Assembly: GCF_031569985.1 (NCBI RefSeq)
Contig: NZ_JAMQKA010000009.1
Coordinates: 62,001 to 126,000, forward strand
Direction: 5' to 3'
DNA from: JAMQKA01 sp031569985
GTDB lineage: Bacteria > Bacteroidota > Rhodothermia > Balneolales > Balneolaceae
Length of the DNA: 64,000 bases
The notes under the pieces were generated by a model, which saw only the letters and a program-made list of their open reading frames with translations, had not been told where the DNA came from and ran no database searches. Of this stretch, positions 9,238 through 17,778 are shown one piece after another. Positions within the stretch are counted from its first letter, which is position 1. Each line of letters starts with the position of its first letter. Both the position numbers and the translations under genes were made by a program.

Positions 9238-10299
9238 ATGAAGAGAAAACCAACAGATAAAGGCTTCAAAATGCCCCCCGAGTGGCATCCGCATGCGGCA
9301 ACCCAGCTGCACTGGCCAACGAACCGGGAAACATGGCCTGGAGAACGCCTTGACAGGGTAGAGAAGGTATATCTACGGATTATCGGAGTGCTGCACAGAT
9401 ACGAGCCGATCCACCTGTTTGTTGGTGATGAAAAGGTAAGAGACTATGTGTTGGTTAAATTCGAAGAACGAGGTATCAATTCCCAACAGGTCACTTTCCA
9501 CCTCCAGCCCATAAATGACGTTTGGGCCCGGGACTGCGGTCCCATTTTTATCCGAAAAGAAGATAATAGTGAGGAGTTCGCCGTTACCGACTGGGAGTAT
9601 AACGCCTGGGGTGGAAAATACCCACCTTATGAAGATGATAACAAAATTCCAGCTTATCTGGCCGATATGTACGGCATTGAGCGATATGAACCAGGCATGG
9701 TGCTGGAGGGCGGTTCAATTGAAATTAACGGCAATGGTGTGCTGCTTACTACTGAGTCGGTACTGCTGAATGAAAATAGAAATCCAGGGCTGAGCAGAGA
9801 AGAAATTGAAGAGAAGTTAAAGAGTTACCTGGGTATCGAGGAGATTATATGGCTCAAGCGTGGTTTGGCTGGCGATGATACGGACGGTCATATCGATGAT
9901 CTCGCGCGTTTCTTGAATGAGTCTACGATTCTGGCAGTCACAGTTGACGATCCCGAAGACGTGAATTACCAGGCACTTCAGGAAAACCTGGAGATTCTTC
10001 AGCAGGCAACAGATCGGCATGGCCAGTCTTTTACGATCGAAACTCTGCCGCTTCCGCAAACACGCATTGAGGGCACCACGGTTGACGGGTCCGAATATGT
10101 GCCGGCCAGCTATGCTAATTTCTACATCGCAAATGGTGTGGTGCTAGTGCCGACCTACGACCTGAGATTCGACGAGCAGGCGTTGGGCCTGTTTAAGGAG
10201 TATTTTCCCGAGAGGGAGGTGGTTGGAATACCGTGCGCAGATTTGGTTTGGGGACAAGGTTCCATTCACTGCATTACACAACAGCTTTATGGGATTTGA
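9238..10299 (+). CDS. aguA: Agmatine deiminase
   Basis: Peptidylarginine-deiminase family enzyme (pentein fold) that converts agmatine to N-carbamoylputrescine plus ammonia. The ATG at 9238 is chosen; the frame is open to a TTG at 9208 but the extra residues are not conserved in style, and ATG 9271 (MPPEWHPHAATQLHWP) is also possible. Family motifs: MPPEWHPH at the N-terminus, NDVWARDCGPIF, EYNAWGGKYPPYEDD, LEGGSIE, GDDTDGHIDDLARF and the C-terminal GQGSIHCIT with catalytic Cys345. Length about 353 residues is normal. Acts with the upstream aguB in putrescine synthesis. Confidence 0.94.
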   Translation: MKRKPTDKGFKMPPEWHPHAATQLHWPTNRETWPGERLDRVEKVYLRIIGVLHRYEPIHLFVGDEKVRDYVLVKFEERGINSQQVTFHLQPINDVWARDCGPIFIRKEDNSEEFAVTDWEYNAWGGKYPPYEDDNKIPAYLADMYGIERYEPGMVLEGGSIEINGNGVLLTTESVLLNENRNPGLSREEIEEKLKSYLGIEEIIWLKRGLAGDDTDGHIDDLARFLNESTILAVTVDDPEDVNYQALQENLEILQQATDRHGQSFTIETLPLPQTRIEGTTVDGSEYVPASYANFYIANGVVLVPTYDLRFDEQALGLFKEYFPEREVVGIPCADLVWGQGSIHCITQQLYGI

Positions 10300-10336
10300 A
10301 TAAGGTATTTCATCACTGATGCACTCAGTCCAGCGC

Positions 10337-10894
10337 TTAGGTTTGACTCAAGAACGCCTCCTGTTCCTCCGGTAGGCTGATACTGGGGTTGTGACGACGA
10401 ATAAGTTGAATGATTTTGGCTATATCCGGCACTTTAAGCGTAAAGGAGACATTCCCGATGTCGATCAATTTTTCCAGGCGCCCGGTGATATGTGATTTGA
10501 ACATGAGATAGTAGGAGGGAGAAAAGTCAAACAATGCATCATCTGTCCAATCAGGACTTTTGGGAGCAAATCGCAGCTCCTCGAATTCGCGCATGTTATA
10601 GTAGAAGTTTTTTACCGATTCATCACCTTTGTACACTTCAATTGTCAGCATATCACCTTCGGCAAAAAGCTCAAAGCGATATAAAGGATCAGTGATTCGC
10701 AGAATGCCGATAAAAGCCATCATAAATAGGAAGATTGAGGCCAATTGCCGAAAACCGATGATGAACAGTGCCTCGTCGACAAACGCATCACCCAGCAGGT
10801 AGGTGGCAAGAGCCGTTGCGCCTACCACGATCACTCCCCAAAAAAGGTTGGTTTCCTCCTCATATATCGTCAATGTAGATCGCATGCCCTTCAA
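10337..10894 (-). CDS. Membrane protein of unknown function, two TM helices
   Basis: 185 residues, not recognised. Two hydrophobic helices near residues 18-35 (FWGVIVVGATALATYLLG) and 42-65 (ALFIIGFRQLASIFLFMMAFIGIL) are joined by a short loop. They are followed by a soluble, aromatic-rich domain of about 115 residues (YRFELFAEGDMLTIEVYKGDE...), probably cytoplasmic and beta-rich. The layout resembles small PH-like membrane proteins, but no family is claimed. Convergent with aguA (stop codons 37 bp apart); its start faces gatB with 189 bp between. Confidence 0.65.
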   Translation of the reverse strand: MKGMRSTLTIYEEETNLFWGVIVVGATALATYLLGDAFVDEALFIIGFRQLASIFLFMMAFIGILRITDPLYRFELFAEGDMLTIEVYKGDESVKNFYYNMREFEELRFAPKSPDWTDDALFDFSPSYYLMFKSHITGRLEKLIDIGNVSFTLKVPDIAKIIQLIRRHNPSISLPEEQEAFLSQT

Positions 10895-11083
10895 TTAGTT
10901 ATTCCTCAAACCATCACATAATTTAAAGTAAAATTCGGAATTAAAAATATTGGCGTTGAGGTTCGGCAATTTTTATACTCACTGTGAAGATCTGAAAGGA
11001 AAAATATTAATAAATGTCCCTGATCTTTAATATCTTTTAAATCTGTTCACATCCAGAACAAATCAGCATTTGCCTTAATTTAC

Positions 11084-12532
11084 ATGACTGAAGAATTGCA
11101 CGACAAATATGAAGCCGTAATCGGCTTGGAAGTTCACTGCCAACTGTTAACACAAAGTAAGGCCTTTGCACCGGTATCTACTGAATTTGGTGGAATGCCG
11201 AACACGCAGGTCACGCCCCTCTGCCTGGGACACCCCGGGACCCTGCCAGTATTGAATGAAAACCTGGTTCGCTACACCATCAAGATGGGACTGGCCACTA
11301 ATTGTGGGGTCGCCAAAAAATCGATTTTTGCGCGGAAAAATTATTTCTACCCTGATCTGCCAAAAGGCTACCAGATTTCACAATATGAAACACCAATCTG
11401 TCATGATGGGCACCTGGATGTAACCGTGGATGGGGAAGTAAAACGGATCGGCATCACGCGTATCCATATGGAGGAGGATGCCGGGAAATCGATACACGAC
11501 CAAGATCCCTACAACACGCTGATTGACCTGAACCGGGCAGGGACTCCGCTGATTGAAATTGTTTCTGAACCGGATATCCGCAGCCCGCAGGAAGCCTATG
11601 CCTACCTGAACCGCATCAAGCAGATTGTGCAGTATCTTGAGATTTGTGACGGAAACATGGAGGAAGGAAGCCTCCGTTGCGATGCCAACGTGTCTATCCG
11701 GCCCAGGGGACAAAAAGAACTGGGCACGCGAACAGAGCTTAAAAATATGAACTCGTTCCGCAATGTGGAACGGGCGCTTGAATATGAAATCAGGCGACAA
11801 ATTCGGCTGGTCGAGAATGGCGGGGAAGTAAACCAGCAAACGCTGCTCTGGGATGCCAACGAAATGAAAACGCGCCAGATGCGTACCAAAGAGGAAGCCC
11901 ACGATTACCGCTACTTCCCGGAGCCTGACCTTCCGCCGGTCATGGTAACGGAAGCGATGCTGGATGAAATTCGTGCTGAGCTCCCTGAAATGCCTGATGT
12001 GCGCAAGCAGCGCTTTGTTGATGAATACGGTATGAGCCCGGAAGATGCCCATAACCTGACCAATGATCGTTACCTTGCGGATTATTTTGAAGAGGTCGTT
12101 GATAGAGTGGGAGATCCGAAACCGGTATCGAATATAGTTCTTACCGAAGTATTGCGTGTATTAAATGACAGGAGCATCACCATAAACGAGTTTCCGGTCT
12201 CAACGGAACGGTTGGCGGAATTAATTCAAATTCGGGAAGACGATAAAATTAATTCCTCTGCGATGACAGAAATATTTAATGAGATGCTAAAGCAAGAGAA
12301 AGGGGCAGAGGACCTGGCCAAGGAACTGAATCTGATTCAGGTTTCAGACAATAGCTTTCTAGAACCGATCGTCCAGGAGGTCATTGAGGATCATCCCGAC
12401 GAGGTTGAACGCTATAAAGATGGTAAAAAGGGGCTCGTTGGATTTTTCATCGGTCAGGTAATGCAGCGCTCGCAAGGGAAAGCCAATCCACAGTTGGTTC
12501 GGGAAATGATAACTGAAAAATTAGAAGACTGA
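11084..12532 (+). CDS. gatB: Aspartyl/glutamyl-tRNA(Asn/Gln) amidotransferase subunit B
   Basis: Kinase/transferase subunit of GatCAB, which converts mischarged Glu-tRNA(Gln) and Asp-tRNA(Asn) to the amide forms in the cytoplasm. 482 residues, normal length. Motifs: YEAVIGLEVHCQL, MGLATNC, FARKNYFYPDLPKGYQISQYE, HMEEDAGKS, DLNRAGTPLIEIVSEPD, EGSLRCDANVSIRP, ELKNMNSFRNVERALEYE and the C-terminal tRNA-binding tail domain ending GFFIGQVMQRSQGKANPQLV. gatA and gatC are not nearby. It is followed after 29 bp by a lipoprotein gene and then tpiA, so the three may be one transcript. Confidence 0.97.
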   Translation: MTEELHDKYEAVIGLEVHCQLLTQSKAFAPVSTEFGGMPNTQVTPLCLGHPGTLPVLNENLVRYTIKMGLATNCGVAKKSIFARKNYFYPDLPKGYQISQYETPICHDGHLDVTVDGEVKRIGITRIHMEEDAGKSIHDQDPYNTLIDLNRAGTPLIEIVSEPDIRSPQEAYAYLNRIKQIVQYLEICDGNMEEGSLRCDANVSIRPRGQKELGTRTELKNMNSFRNVERALEYEIRRQIRLVENGGEVNQQTLLWDANEMKTRQMRTKEEAHDYRYFPEPDLPPVMVTEAMLDEIRAELPEMPDVRKQRFVDEYGMSPEDAHNLTNDRYLADYFEEVVDRVGDPKPVSNIVLTEVLRVLNDRSITINEFPVSTERLAELIQIREDDKINSSAMTEIFNEMLKQEKGAEDLAKELNLIQVSDNSFLEPIVQEVIEDHPDEVERYKDGKKGLVGFFIGQVMQRSQGKANPQLVREMITEKLED

Positions 12533-12561
12533 TTTTAATAACCTATCTCAAACTGGGTAAG

Positions 12562-13935
12562 ATGTTGCTTACGTATAACTTCAACAGCGTGTTGCTGATT
12601 GCGATAACCGCACTTTTTTTGGGGTGTTCAGCAAATGAACAGGGGCAACCTTCGGCCCACGTTTCGGGAATAATTACAGTGGCAGATTCTGTCGATGCCA
12701 GCAGGGATTTTTCAGGTATTGAGGTATCCATCATACAGAAAGACTCTGCCCAGAGTGCCGCAGATACCCTGTTTTATGATGTCACAGATTCCACAGGTAA
12801 CTTCCGGGGAACTGCTTCATTTCCAGAAAATAGGTTTTACACACTTCGTATAGATCGCAATCAGCGGCAGCTTGGTCAGCGGTCGATAGCCCTGGCCAAT
12901 GGGGACAGCGTTCGTATTGAAGCGGAACTGCCAGGTCTACAGCAAACACTATCGATCAACTCAAATGAACATAAGGCCCTGGATCAGTACCGACGCATTA
13001 ACCGGAATTATCAGCGTATTGTAAATTATATTCAACGGGGAATTTTAAAAGGTGACAGCGCCCGTACAGAGCTCCAAAAATTTGGTAATCTCTATTGGGA
13101 GGTTTACAACAAGCAGAACGGCACCCTGGCCAGCCGAATGGCGGCTGCCGATGCCATCAATATTTATGGTTCGCTGGATGGCAATGAAATGATGCAGAAG
13201 CTGCGACAGATCCAGGACAACGATGCACTGGTTTCCATTGCGGCACAGTATGGTAAACGATACCTGGCTGAACAAAAAGGGTTGAACCACTCACTGCAAT
13301 ATCTTGATACGCTCCAGTCGATTACGCAGGAGCCGATGGCAAGTATGAATATCCAACAGGAACGTATTAAACTCCTCTATGACAGTGCCAGGATCGACCA
13401 GGCTAAAACACAACTCGATGATTTCAAAAAACAGTTTGAGAATAAACAATCTGTCAAGGATTGGGTAGAAAGCATTGAATACGATTTGACGTACCTGTCA
13501 CCTGGTGATACCATCCCGTCGTTTTCATTTCAGGACAGTGGGAAGCAGATCAGTCGTGATTCCCTGTTAGGCACCCCTTATATTTTGGAGATTACCCTGC
13601 TCTCAAACAGGTTATACCAAAACCAGTACGACCGAACATTTGTTATTCACAATATCTACAAGAATTTTGGACTGGAAGTTGTGACGATCCCACTGGATCA
13701 AAGTCAGATCACCGTCGACGCCTTTTTCCAAGAACGCGACAAGTCCTGGCCGGTGGCACCAGCAGATGCATTTGAACGCCAGTCACTAATTGAAAAATTT
13801 AATATCCGTCTTGTTCCAACCCGCTTCCTCGTGGATAGAAACGGGGAGATTGTTCGTAAATATATCGGGGAGGAATACCAGGATGTTATCCAAGGAATTC
13901 AAACCATAATTAAGACCGAAGAACCAGCCTCATGA
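12562..13935 (+). CDS. Lipoprotein with degenerate thioredoxin-like domain
   Basis: 457 residues. The N-terminus has a lipoprotein signal peptide with lipobox LGC (AITALFLGCSAN), so it is expected to be anchored in the envelope. Residues about 30-130 resemble the DUF4369/carboxypeptidase-regulatory-like beta domain found before TlpA domains in Bacteroidota. A helical middle section follows. The last 140 residues have a thioredoxin/redoxin fold ending in the cis-proline motif VPTRFLVDRNGEIVRKY. The usual CxxC after strand beta1 is absent (LLGTPYILEITLL), so no thiol redox activity is expected. It overlaps tpiA by 4 bp (ATGA), implying translational coupling to that gene. Function unknown. Confidence 0.75.
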   Translation: MLLTYNFNSVLLIAITALFLGCSANEQGQPSAHVSGIITVADSVDASRDFSGIEVSIIQKDSAQSAADTLFYDVTDSTGNFRGTASFPENRFYTLRIDRNQRQLGQRSIALANGDSVRIEAELPGLQQTLSINSNEHKALDQYRRINRNYQRIVNYIQRGILKGDSARTELQKFGNLYWEVYNKQNGTLASRMAAADAINIYGSLDGNEMMQKLRQIQDNDALVSIAAQYGKRYLAEQKGLNHSLQYLDTLQSITQEPMASMNIQQERIKLLYDSARIDQAKTQLDDFKKQFENKQSVKDWVESIEYDLTYLSPGDTIPSFSFQDSGKQISRDSLLGTPYILEITLLSNRLYQNQYDRTFVIHNIYKNFGLEVVTIPLDQSQITVDAFFQERDKSWPVAPADAFERQSLIEKFNIRLVPTRFLVDRNGEIVRKYIGEEYQDVIQGIQTIIKTEEPAS

Positions 13936-14702
13936 GACGATTTTTAATCGCCGGAAACTGGAAAATGCATAATGGACCAGCTGCAACAAGATCACTGCTA
14001 ACTGAACTTAATGAAGAGGTGCCGGATATTCCCGACAGCCTGGATGCACTGGTATGTCCACCCTTTGTTTCACTGGAGGCCGCCTCGGAAAAGGTGCGTA
14101 AACACTTTGGGTTATTTCTCGGGGCCCAGAACTTGCACTTCGAAGATGAAGGAGCCTACACCGGGGAAGTTACTGCAGATATGCTCAAAGAAGTGGGTTG
14201 TGAGTATGTAATTGTCGGCCACTCCGAACGCCGTGAATATTTTGGCGAAACTGACAAAACGGTGAACCTGAAGGTAAAAAAAGCAGTATCTGAAGGGATC
14301 AAACCCATATTTTGCGTAGGCGAATCGTTAAAGCAGAGAAAAGCCGGGGAACATGTCAACTTGGTGAAAAAACAAGTGCAAGTGGCACTCAACGAAGTTG
14401 AAGCTTCAGATGCAGAAGATGTAGTCGTAGCCTACGAACCACTCTGGGCTATTGGAACCGGGGAGACGGCGACTCCGGAACAAGCACAGGAAATGCACGA
14501 TATGATCCGTGGAGAACTCGCGGAGCTTTATGATGAGGATACAAGTGATGCGATTCGCATTCTGTATGGAGGAAGCATGAAACCACACAATGCCGAAGAT
14601 CTGCTGGGCCAGCCTGATGTGGATGGGGGTCTAATAGGTGGAGCCAGTCTCAAAGCGGAAAGCTTCGCCGACATTATTCGCATCGCTGAAGAGTTGTCTT
14701 GA
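13932..14702 (+). CDS. tpiA: Triosephosphate isomerase
   Basis: Interconverts dihydroxyacetone phosphate and glyceraldehyde 3-phosphate in glycolysis and gluconeogenesis. 256 residues, full length. Catalytic residues: K11 in GNWKMHN, H97 in IVGHSERREYFGE and E169 in VAYEPLWAIGTGETATPEQA, the last including loop 6. The phosphate-binding ILYGGSMKP and GGASL segments are also present. The ATG overlaps the stop of the upstream lipoprotein gene. Confidence 0.98.
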   Translation: MRRFLIAGNWKMHNGPAATRSLLTELNEEVPDIPDSLDALVCPPFVSLEAASEKVRKHFGLFLGAQNLHFEDEGAYTGEVTADMLKEVGCEYVIVGHSERREYFGETDKTVNLKVKKAVSEGIKPIFCVGESLKQRKAGEHVNLVKKQVQVALNEVEASDAEDVVVAYEPLWAIGTGETATPEQAQEMHDMIRGELAELYDEDTSDAIRILYGGSMKPHNAEDLLGQPDVDGGLIGGASLKAESFADIIRIAEELS

Positions 14703-14956
14703 TCAGTTTTCCAGTGTACAGTTTTCAGTGTGTCAAATTTCAAATGGCATTGAGGTATCGGATCTTTGTGAAAGATTTGCCTCTTGCCATTCTCCTTGAC
14801 ACAGTTGACAGAATAAAGCAGCTTCTGATAACCCTACTACGCTAAGCTTCGTAGGACAAGCTGATAACTGTCCGCTCTCCGAAGCCTTGTGCGTAGGAGA
14901 GATAACTGCATAATCAGCACACTTTACATCAACTATTTAATAGCACAAACAACACG
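14703..14956. other. Spacer with imperfect palindromes between tpiA and purD
   Basis: 254 bp without a gene. It contains an imperfect palindrome CTACGCTAAGCTTCGTAG near 14839-14856. A related block CTCTCCGAAGCC...GCGTAGGAGAG near 14875 follows, and both are followed by GATAACTG. No T run follows either, so they look like small intergenic repeats rather than terminators. Confidence 0.4.
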
Positions 14957-16240
14957 ATGAACGTATTACTGCTAGGTAGCGGCGGCCGAGAACATGCAAT
15001 GGCATGGAGCATCAGCAAATCTCCCAAGCTGGATAAGCTTTTCATTGCACCAGGAAATCCCGGTACCGCCCAGGTTGGAGAAAATGTCGATCTTTCACTA
15101 TCAGAGCACCAATCGATCCTGGAATTTATTGAAACCAACGATGTGGCTCTCACCGTTGTGGGACCCGAAAAACCGTTGGTAGAGGGATTAACTGATTTCC
15201 TGGAAGAAAAAGGCCATAAAGTATTCGGCCCTTCTAAAACAGCCGCCCAGCTTGAGGGAAGTAAGAAGTTTGCCAACAACTTCATGGAGGAAAACAATAT
15301 TCCGACCGCGGAGTATGTAAGCTTCCAGAAAGAAGAGTTTGATGAAGCGCTGAGCTATGTGAAGCAGCGGGAAGAATACCCGGTGGTACTCAAAGCCGAT
15401 GGCCTGGCTGGTGGTAAAGGCGTCTTTATCTGTGAGACGGAAGAGGAAGTGGAAAAACGTCTGGTTCAGCTGAAAGAAGATGCCAAGCTGAGCGATGCCG
15501 CGGAAACGCTTGTCATTGAGGAGTTTATGGAGGGCGAGGAAGCCTCTGTCTTCGTAATCTCAGATGGTAATACGGCTAAAATTATTCATAATGCCCAGGA
15601 CCACAAGCGTATTGGAGAGGGTGACACGGGGCTCAATACAGGCGGAATGGGAGCTTATTCCCCGGCGCCGGTTATGACCAAAGACCTCATGATGCGAGTG
15701 GAGAAAGAGATCGTTTTGCCCACAATCTCTGCCATGTTATTGGATGGCAACCCGTACAAAGGTATTCTCTACTGCGGACTGATGATTACCGATCAGGGAC
15801 CCAAGGTGGTGGAATATAACTGCCGGTTCGGCGACCCCGAATGCCAGGCTATTTTGCCTTCACTTAAGACAGATCTGCTTGAACTACTGGATGCCGCCTC
15901 TTCGGGCGAACTGGAGGATATCGATATTGAGATTGATGACCAGTACCGCTGCTGCGTGGTGATGGCTTCCGGTGGATATCCCAAGGCCTATGAAAAGGGC
16001 AAAGAGATAACGGGTATTGAGGATGTATCTGATGATGTACTGGTATTTCACGCTGGAACAGCGCTCAAAGATAGCAAACTGGTAACTGAAGGCGGACGTG
16101 TATTGAACGTGGTAGGATCGGGAGCGAGCCTGCAGGATGCCATCAAATCGACCTATGCCCAGATTAAAAAGATCTCCTTCGAAGATGCTTACTACCGCAG
16201 TGATATCGGTGTTAAGGGACTTGCTCACCTTGAGGATTAA
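14957..16240 (+). CDS. purD: Phosphoribosylamine-glycine ligase (GAR synthetase)
   Basis: Second step of de novo purine synthesis: ATP-dependent joining of glycine to 5-phosphoribosylamine. 427 residues, standard length. N-terminal domain LLLGSGGREHAMAWSIS. ATP-grasp domain with PVVLKADGLAGGKGVFI, EEFMEGEEASVFVISDG, AQDHKRIGEGDTGLNTGGMGAYSPAP, and YCGLMIT...VVEYNCRFGDPECQAILP, which includes the metal-binding Glu and Asn. C-terminal domain with GGRVLNVVGSGASLQDA. No other pur genes are nearby. Confidence 0.97.
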   Translation: MNVLLLGSGGREHAMAWSISKSPKLDKLFIAPGNPGTAQVGENVDLSLSEHQSILEFIETNDVALTVVGPEKPLVEGLTDFLEEKGHKVFGPSKTAAQLEGSKKFANNFMEENNIPTAEYVSFQKEEFDEALSYVKQREEYPVVLKADGLAGGKGVFICETEEEVEKRLVQLKEDAKLSDAAETLVIEEFMEGEEASVFVISDGNTAKIIHNAQDHKRIGEGDTGLNTGGMGAYSPAPVMTKDLMMRVEKEIVLPTISAMLLDGNPYKGILYCGLMITDQGPKVVEYNCRFGDPECQAILPSLKTDLLELLDAASSGELEDIDIEIDDQYRCCVVMASGGYPKAYEKGKEITGIEDVSDDVLVFHAGTALKDSKLVTEGGRVLNVVGSGASLQDAIKSTYAQIKKISFEDAYYRSDIGVKGLAHLED

Positions 16241-16273
16241 CCTGTATTCCCTACACTACTTATTGCAGCAGCC

Positions 16274-16900
16274 ATGAAGCAATTCTTTCAGAAAAAACTC
16301 CTTCCCGCGGTTACACTCTCCAATGCTGAGTCAGCTAAACGTTTAGCTGATACATATCTGAAAGCAGGCTTGGATATCCTGGAGATCACTTTCCGAACAG
16401 ATGCTACATTAGCAGCTATTGAAGCCGTTGCCCAAACGTTTCCCGAATTGCATATTGGGGCCGGTACCATCCTGAATCCCAGCCAGGTACAGTCAGCCAA
16501 AGATGCAGGGGCACGGTTCGGACTTTCCCCGGGATTTAATGAAAAGGTTGTGGAATCGGCCCACCAGATCGATTTTCCCTTTATCCCCGGCGTGATGACA
16601 CCTTCAGAAATTGAGCAGGCCTGGCAAGCAGGTTGCGAAATTCTGAAGCTATATCCCGCAGAAATTGCGGGGGGCACAGAATACATTCGGAGTCTTGAAG
16701 GACCGTACCTGCATGCGGGCTTGGATTTGATTCCCATGGGGGGCGTTGGACCCGGTAACATGCGAGATTACCTCGACTGCGCCAGTGTTGTGGCTGTCGG
16801 CGGTTCGTGGCTGGCTCCCAAAGATAAAATCCGCGAAGGTGACTTCGCCGGCATTTCAAAAGTTGTAGAAGCTTCTTTGAAAACTGCGAATCTTTCGTGA
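16274..16900 (+). CDS. 2-keto-3-deoxy-6-phosphogluconate/galactonate aldolase
   Basis: Class I aldolase that cleaves KDPG or KDPGal to pyruvate and glyceraldehyde 3-phosphate. 208 residues, typical for Eda/DgoA. General-base Glu37 lies in ILEITFRT; the Schiff-base lysine is K125 in EILKLYPAE; phosphate-binding segments are GAGTI, GVMTPSE and MGGVGPGN. The window also holds a 2-keto-3-deoxygalactonate kinase at 19155 and a gluconate-type permease at 17779, convergent with this gene. That makes a galactonate role (DgoA activity) as likely as Entner-Doudoroff KDPG cleavage. No edd or dgoD dehydratase gene is in view, so the exact substrate is open. Confidence 0.88.
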   Translation: MKQFFQKKLLPAVTLSNAESAKRLADTYLKAGLDILEITFRTDATLAAIEAVAQTFPELHIGAGTILNPSQVQSAKDAGARFGLSPGFNEKVVESAHQIDFPFIPGVMTPSEIEQAWQAGCEILKLYPAEIAGGTEYIRSLEGPYLHAGLDLIPMGGVGPGNMRDYLDCASVVAVGGSWLAPKDKIREGDFAGISKVVEASLKTANLS

Positions 16901-17199
16901 TATAACGCGAATTCGAGGTAATTGCCGCTCTTCTTGTAATTCTCTTACTGAACTATGCCTTCCCGAAAACTTTGTTATCCTGCTTCAGAAATCGACTAAT
17001 TAGGGCATCCTCACGAAGGCTTTACGGATTGTGTATCACTGACTTATAACGCGAGTTTATACATGGGTATTTGGTGGAATGCCTATTCACCTTGCATTTG
17101 AACCGGGGAATTCAACAGCTTTCTTCTCTCCTGACCCTATTCCCCGGAGGGAGTGTTCATTTTTTTCGATAAAAAACGAACCAAAAAAATCGCCGACTG
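16901..17199. other. Gene-free stretch downstream of the aldolase gene
   Basis: About 300 bp with no convincing coding sequence, RNA or terminator. Short open frames on both strands around 17079-17285 run into the hairpin element that follows and show no protein-like features. Confidence 0.45.
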
Positions 17200-17331
17200 A
17201 TGAAATTTTTGTTACGTTCCCTGCGCCTGCGCTAAAATCATTTAACTCGGTCCGCTGGACCCCGCCGGACCTCAAACAGAAATGATTTCTTCACGCTCCG
17301 GCTCCGGTCACTCTGATCAACAAAAATTTCA
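17200..17331. repeat. Long imperfect inverted repeat
   Basis: Nested complementary arms: TGAAATTTTTGTT (17200) with AACAAAAATTTCA (ends 17331); AAATCATTT (17235) with AAATGATTT (17280); and GGTCCG (17249) with CGGACC (ends 17271) at the centre. The unit can fold into a hairpin of about 130 nt with internal loops. It lacks any gene. It resembles the structured dispersed repeats of FCB genomes but has no second copy in this window. Confidence 0.5.
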
Positions 17332-17395
17332 AAGGCCGGAGGGGAGAGGGATTCAACCGTTACTTTTTTAAGCAAGCTCTAATTAATAGCTTAAT

Positions 17396-17587
17396 GTCAG
17401 TTCGATATAAAAACTGTCATTGCGATTCTGTGACCATCGGGATCCTGACACCTGTCGGGAAGCAAGCTGAACAGAAAACAAATGGGGAGATCGCCACGTC
17501 GACCTCATCGTGGGGCCAGCAGGTTCAACAAAGCCTCCTAGCAATGACAGATAGTATATTGAGTAAGTCTAATAGAATTCAGGTTAG
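17396..17587. repeat. MITE-like dispersed repeat, copy 2
   Basis: Second copy of the element at 1318-1527. Shared blocks in the same order are GTCAGTTCGA, AACTGTCATTGCGA, CGGGATCC, GGGGAGATCGCC.CGTCGACCTCATCG, CAACAAAGCCT, ATGACAG, GAGT.AGTCT and CAGGTTA. The terminal repeats are CTGTCATTGCGA and TAGCAATGACAG. It sits in the non-coding gap between two convergent sugar-acid genes. Confidence 0.7.
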
Positions 17588-17622
17588 CTTAGGACACCAA
17601 GGCATGCATCGGTTACCTCAGG

Positions 17623-17667
17623 GCCTGACATAGCCTCCGTCAGGCCCTGACATTATCTATGTCAGGC
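17623..17667. repeat. Cluster of GCCTGACAT palindromic units
   Basis: GCCTGACAT occurs at 17623-17631, again overlapping 17645-17653 as CCCTGACAT, and inverted as ATGTCAGGC at 17659-17667. A looser CACATAGCCTATGT follows. The units can pair in several ways. No T run is adjacent, so either operator-like or repeat-derived; role unknown. Confidence 0.45.
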
Positions 17668-17694
17668 AGTCACATAGCCTATGTCTAGGGTAGG

Positions 17695-17749
17695 GGACAA
17701 TCCATACATCAATTATACCCTGCACGGGTGCAAGTTCTTGTCCTTTTTT
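17695..17749 (+). terminator. Possible terminator between convergent genes
   Basis: GGACAA (17695-17700) pairs with TTGTCC (17738-17743), enclosing an inner ACCC/GGGT hairpin, and is followed by six T residues. It could end transcription coming from the aldolase side before reaching the convergent permease gene. The outer stem is short and the loop is large, so confidence is moderate. Confidence 0.4.
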
Positions 17750-17778
17750 ATAGATTGTCTCTTAGTCAGCAAAAGAGC

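Noticed and set aside
17079..17285. Open frames on both strands in the gap after the aldolase gene
   Set aside because: They run through the long inverted repeat and look like translated repeat sequence.
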